A stretch of 64,000 bases of DNA from CAVXDY01 sp963721335 (GTDB lineage Bacteria; Actinomycetota; Thermoleophilia; Miltoncostaeales; Miltoncostaeaceae), in NCBI GenBank assembly GCA_963721335.1, contig CAVRIV010000002.1, positions 640,765 to 704,764 of the forward strand. The letters are read 5' to 3'. Of this stretch, positions 61,118-64,000 are shown in pieces; the first letter of the stretch is position 1, and every line of letters starts with the position of its first letter. Made by a program: the position numbers and the translations under genes. The notes beneath the pieces were generated by a model that did no database searches, had not been told where the DNA came from, and saw only the letters and a program-made list of their open reading frames with translations.

Positions 61118-62430
61118 TCAAATTTGGTATGGTTGAGTTGATGGCTGTGCTAACTTAGCTTCGTCTGGTTTCAGAGTGCGCAGTCCCAATGGGCATTTAA
61201 GCTTCCAGCCGCTCGATTTTGCTGGAGTGACCGGACGGGGCATGTCATCGGCCGGAGACAAAGGCAAGTGGAAACAAATCTGTGTACCTGCACCTGGGTT
61301 GGCCTCTAAATGGAACTCACCACTCAGATGAGTTGCCCGCTCCCGTAAGCCACGCAACCCAAAGCCGATGGGGTTGGTTTCCGGCACAAAGCCCCGGCCA
61401 TACATCCTTAACCAGCAGGGTAATGGCGCCATTCTCCAACGCCAGTTCCAACCAAACCTGCTGAGCCTGGGCATGCCGCTGGACATTGGTGAGCCCTTCC
61501 TGGGCCACCCGGTAAAGCGCCAGCCGGTAGGCTTCGGGTAGAGGGGGTAACTCATCCGGTAGCAGCCAGGTGACTTTGACCCCGGTAGCCTCCTCAAAGC
61601 CAGTCACCAATCGCGTCAGGGCCGCCGGCAGCGAGAGGTCAGCATCCAGCGGAGTCCGTAACGTTGCCACCGTTCGACGCAGTTCAGCCAGGGCTTCAAC
61701 TACCTCCCGCCGGACCGTGTTGACCATGCGGGCTGCTCGGGTCGGCTCAGTCGGGATCAGGCGCTCGGCCCCTTCGAGTTGTACCGCGGCCACGGTCAGG
61801 CGATGACCCAGTGTGTCGTGCATCTCGCGGGCTAGCCGGTTGCGCTCCTGAGAGACCGCTAGCTCTCTTCCACGCGGCCGGCATATTCTTGCAACTGCTG
61901 ATACGTGGTCTGTAATTCTGCCAGCAACGCCTCACTCCGGTGTTGGGCAGCGCTGGCGCGGGCCAGCGAATAGGCAGAAGTACCGCAAGATGTACCCAAC
62001 CGTATAGGGCAGCGACACCAGGCCGGCCTTCGTCCCATTGTTTAACATAGGCACAGTGAAAAGTGTTAATTATAGCAAACGTGATAATCCACAGCGCCGC
62101 AGACTCGGAGAGATAATGACAACGGAGCCGTCACACTCAATACACAAAATAGCATTGGCAGCATCAGCGAGCCGGGCCGCAGCATCAACAAACTCGCCAC
62201 AACACTGGTCTGCAAGGCCAGGTAGAGGTGATATTGCCAGCTATAAACCCTGAATAATGGCTTGGCCACCAGCAGGCCCCCGAAAACCAAAAGTAATCCG
62301 GCAGTGGACCCGTGAGTATCAGCCACAGGCATAACGGCCAATTCAAACACCGCCACCGATCACTGGTCAAGTAGGCGGTTACATAAAGCAAGGAATATCT
62401 AGGCAGCATCATAGATATTTTATTTAGCAT
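61118..62430 (-). pseudogene. NarL-type sensor histidine kinase broken by several indels
   Basis: The pieces line up in order across three frames. An N-terminal membrane part (from ATG 62430: MLNKISMMLPRYSLLYVTAY; then STAGLLLVFGGLLVAKPLF and ALWIITFAIINTFHC) is followed by a coiled coil (EALLAELQTTYQQLQEYAGR). Next come the HisKA_3 box with phospho-His (REMHDTLGHRLT), the N-box region (YRVAQEGLTNVQRHA) and the G-boxes (GRGF, then GFGLRGLRERA), ending at 61118. Shifts occur near 62345, 62090, 61980, 61865 (GA duplicated in GAAGAGAGCTAG) and 61400. This density suggests poor sequence quality or decay. The partner regulator follows. Confidence 0.75.
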
Positions 62431-62664
62431 AGTGGCATTGTATCACAGCGCAGGTCATATGGGGTAGTGCCGGAAGTCATATTTGGATTTGGGTTAACAG
62501 TCGGGAGTGCCCAAGATATAGAGGCAGGGTCCAGATTCAGTTACATTTGGAGAAAGGGAGAAGCAATTGCAGCCTGAATTAAACCAAAAACCGCCCAAAG
62601 GCGGTTAACACTAAGAGAGAACGTTGGAGTAAATATTAGACTTTGCCGTCCCTCTGAGCGCGAG

Positions 62665-63112
62665 TTATAACTGGATGCTACCGTCCGGCATGGTTGCGCC
62701 ACGCAGGTTTGCCCGCTTAGATCGGCGCCGCGCAGGTCGGCCTTGGCAGGTTGGCATAGCCCAAGTCGGCCTCGCGCAAATCGGCCTCGCCCAAAGCTGC
62801 GTGACCAGATTGGCCTCACTCAACTTGGCTCCGCGCAGGTTAGCCCCGCGCAGGTTGGTTAAAATCAGATTGGCCCGGTGTAAATTGGCTCCGCTCAGAT
62901 TGGCCTGGCGCAGGTCAGTCTTCGCCCAAGTCGGCCTCGCCCAAATTGGCTCCGTGTAGGTCGGCCTGGCTCAGATCGGCTTCGCTCAGGTCGGTTCCAT
63001 ACAGGTCGGTTTTGCTCAGATCAACTCCGTGCAGGTCGACTCCACGCAGGTCAGGTATTTCACCCCGGCTGCGCGCAGCTTGGATAATTTGAAAAGCTTC
63101 TTCGCGATCCAT
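62665..63112 (-). pseudogene. Pentapeptide-repeat protein with frameshifts
   Basis: From ATG 63112: a short helical start (MDREEAFQIIQAARSRGEIP) and then A(D/N)LxX repeats that build a right-handed quadrilateral helix (LRGVDLHGVDLSKTDLYGTD, LSEADLSQADLHGANLGEAD). One extra base near 62925 (GAAGACTGAC) shifts the frame to LRQANLSGANLHRANL and LRGANLRGAKLSEANL. More shifts near 62800 and 62730-62700 precede the typical end ANLRGATMPDGSIQL at 62665. Function is not inferable from repeats alone. The 234 bases between this gene and the kinase (62431-62664) show no gene. Confidence 0.75.
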
Positions 63113-63158
63113 TTTTGTTCGCTGCTTTACCCCTTTGTTGCTTGGCTCATTTGCTACT

Positions 63159-64000
63159 TCACTCGAATGTCGGTATCTGGAACTTCATAATTCGGTTATT
63201 ATCCGCGTCCGCTACCAGCAAATTACCCTGGCTATCAAATGCCAGGCCAGTGGGTAGCGCAAAGAGGCTGGGTCTTGGGCCGTACTGACCCCACGTGCCC
63301 AGCACTTGACCGGCGCTATCGTAGGCAATAATCCGAAAACCTTCAGGGTCACTGATGAAGACACGGCCTTGAGGGTCAACGGCCAGGAAAGGTTTGTTGA
63401 TAACACTTTCACTCTCCCAGCCGATAACCTCCCACTGAGCCAGAGGAGCAAAGTTAGCGTCAAACTTTTGCACCCGGCGAATCCAGGTGTCGGCCACGTA
63501 AATATTTCCCTGGCTGTCAATATCAATTCCGACCGGCTCCTCAAAAGCGCCTGGGATGATACCGCCGCCGCCCCAAGCCTGCAAAAATTCGCCGGTGGGG
63601 GTAAATTTTTGAACCCGCTTGTTACCGGTATCAGTTATATACAGGTTGCCGTCGGCGTCAATGGCAATATCGCGCGGTCCCCACAAATTACCGGTTCCGC
63701 CTGGGGGTCGCCTTGCTGCACGTTAGCAAAGGTGCCAAATTCTCCCTGGAATTGGCCGATGGAACTAAATATCTAAATCCGATGGTTCCAGGTGTCGGTT
63801 ACAAAAACTGACCCATTTTCAGCCACGGCAATGCCCCAAGGTTCGTTGAATTGGCCCTGCCCAGTACCTTGGCTGCCCCATTTTAGAATAAATTTGCCCT
63901 CTTTATCAAAAACTTAAATCCGATGGTTGCCCGTGTCGGCCACATAAATCGAGCCATCGGGACCCACTGCTACATTGCGGGGGGTGGTAAATTGACCATC
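63159..64000 (-). pseudogene. NHL-repeat (beta-propeller) protein, partial, with stops and a frameshift
   Basis: The gene enters from the right edge. NHL repeats of about 47 residues are clear: RNVAVGPDGSIYVADTGNHR, WGIAVAENGSVFVTDTWNHR, RDIAIDADGNLYITDTGNKR and later VGIDIDSQGNIYVADTW and GLAFDSQGNLLVADADNNR, ending at 63159. In-frame stops TAA (63914-63916) and TAG (63773-63775) stand at the same repeat position, directly after NHRI, where Gln is expected. A C-run near 63700-63712 shifts the frame before WGPRDIAI. The intact downstream part starts at 63686. NHL propellers act as binding or lyase scaffolds. Confidence 0.75.

Noticed and set aside
62675..62959. Plus-strand frame with repeated RLA and IGLAQ-like units
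   Set aside because: It is the antisense reading of the pentapeptide repeats, which are the genuine pattern on the minus strand.
63773..63916. Definite genetic code change (TAA/TAG to Gln)
   Set aside because: Only two cases, both one C-to-T from CAA/CAG in the same context, and CAA is used elsewhere in the same gene; kept only as an observation.
60525..64000. Genomic island or recent horizontal transfer
   Set aside because: No integrase, transposase, tRNA or direct repeat at the border, and a gene is cut mid-domain; a chimeric contig explains it better.

Overview
The window is two different genomes' worth of sequence joined together. Positions 1 to about 60,530 are very GC-rich, densely packed DNA that reads as an Actinomycetota chromosome, most likely Thermoleophilia-like. 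This rests on the gene orders comF-hpf-secA-prfB-ftsE-ftsX-ctpA-(rnr)-smpB and infC-rpmI-rplT-trmH-pheS-pheT-argC-argJ, on HU, MtnA and actinobacterial wall genes, and on GC-saturated third codon positions. From about 60,530 to 64,000 the base composition falls sharply. The genes there (NarL-type regulator plus histidine kinase, pentapeptide repeats, NHL repeats) look Chloroflexota-like and are riddled with indels. The first gene across the border is cut in the middle. A chimeric contig is the simplest reading.

Region by region. 1-9.8 kb: exopolysaccharide locus with a deacetylase, a NodB-GT2 fusion, a beta-helix protein, two Wzz-like co-polymerases with degenerate kinase domains, a DegT aminotransferase and a GT4. 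9.8-11.9 kb: MFS exporter and alpha/beta hydrolase. 11.9-18.3 kb: overlapping operon of an M20 deacylase, an LCP ligase, UDP-glucose dehydrogenase, a sugar-phosphate nucleotidyltransferase and phosphoglucose/phosphomannose isomerase, which would supply and attach surface glycopolymers. 18.3-30.4 kb: methionine salvage MtnA, ComF, hibernation factor, SecA, RF2 (with an intact programmed +1 frameshift site), FtsEX, CtpA, RNase R-like enzyme, SmpB and a 69-residue protein. 30.4-34.6 kb: three tandem paralogous lipoproteins. 34.7-37.4 kb: lutABC lactate-oxidation genes diverging from ssrA (tmRNA, 37.42-37.79 kb). 37.9-47.4 kb: secreted barrel protein, unknown protein, SulP transporter, two aldo/keto reductases, an Ada-type zinc domain with 3-methyladenine glycosylase, LtrA, a DUF1269-like protein and an antiporter with a C-terminal UBP zinc finger. 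47.6-57.3 kb: HU, ProA, IF3-L35-L20, RNA methylase, PheST, ArgC, ArgJ. 57.3-60.5 kb: metal locus with a Tat-exported multicopper oxidase, a ZIP transporter and, convergent, a CDF exporter.

Two themes run through the actinobacterial part. First, many starts sit six nucleotides (or within a base or so) downstream of a TAnnnT hexamer, which is the geometry of leaderless transcripts. Second, at least seven genes carry single-base indels, several in G or C runs, so they probably reflect sequence errors rather than decay. I see no CRISPR array, insertion sequence, rRNA or ordinary tRNA gene. No gene-free stretch exceeds 300 bases; the longest is the divergent region 7121-7413.
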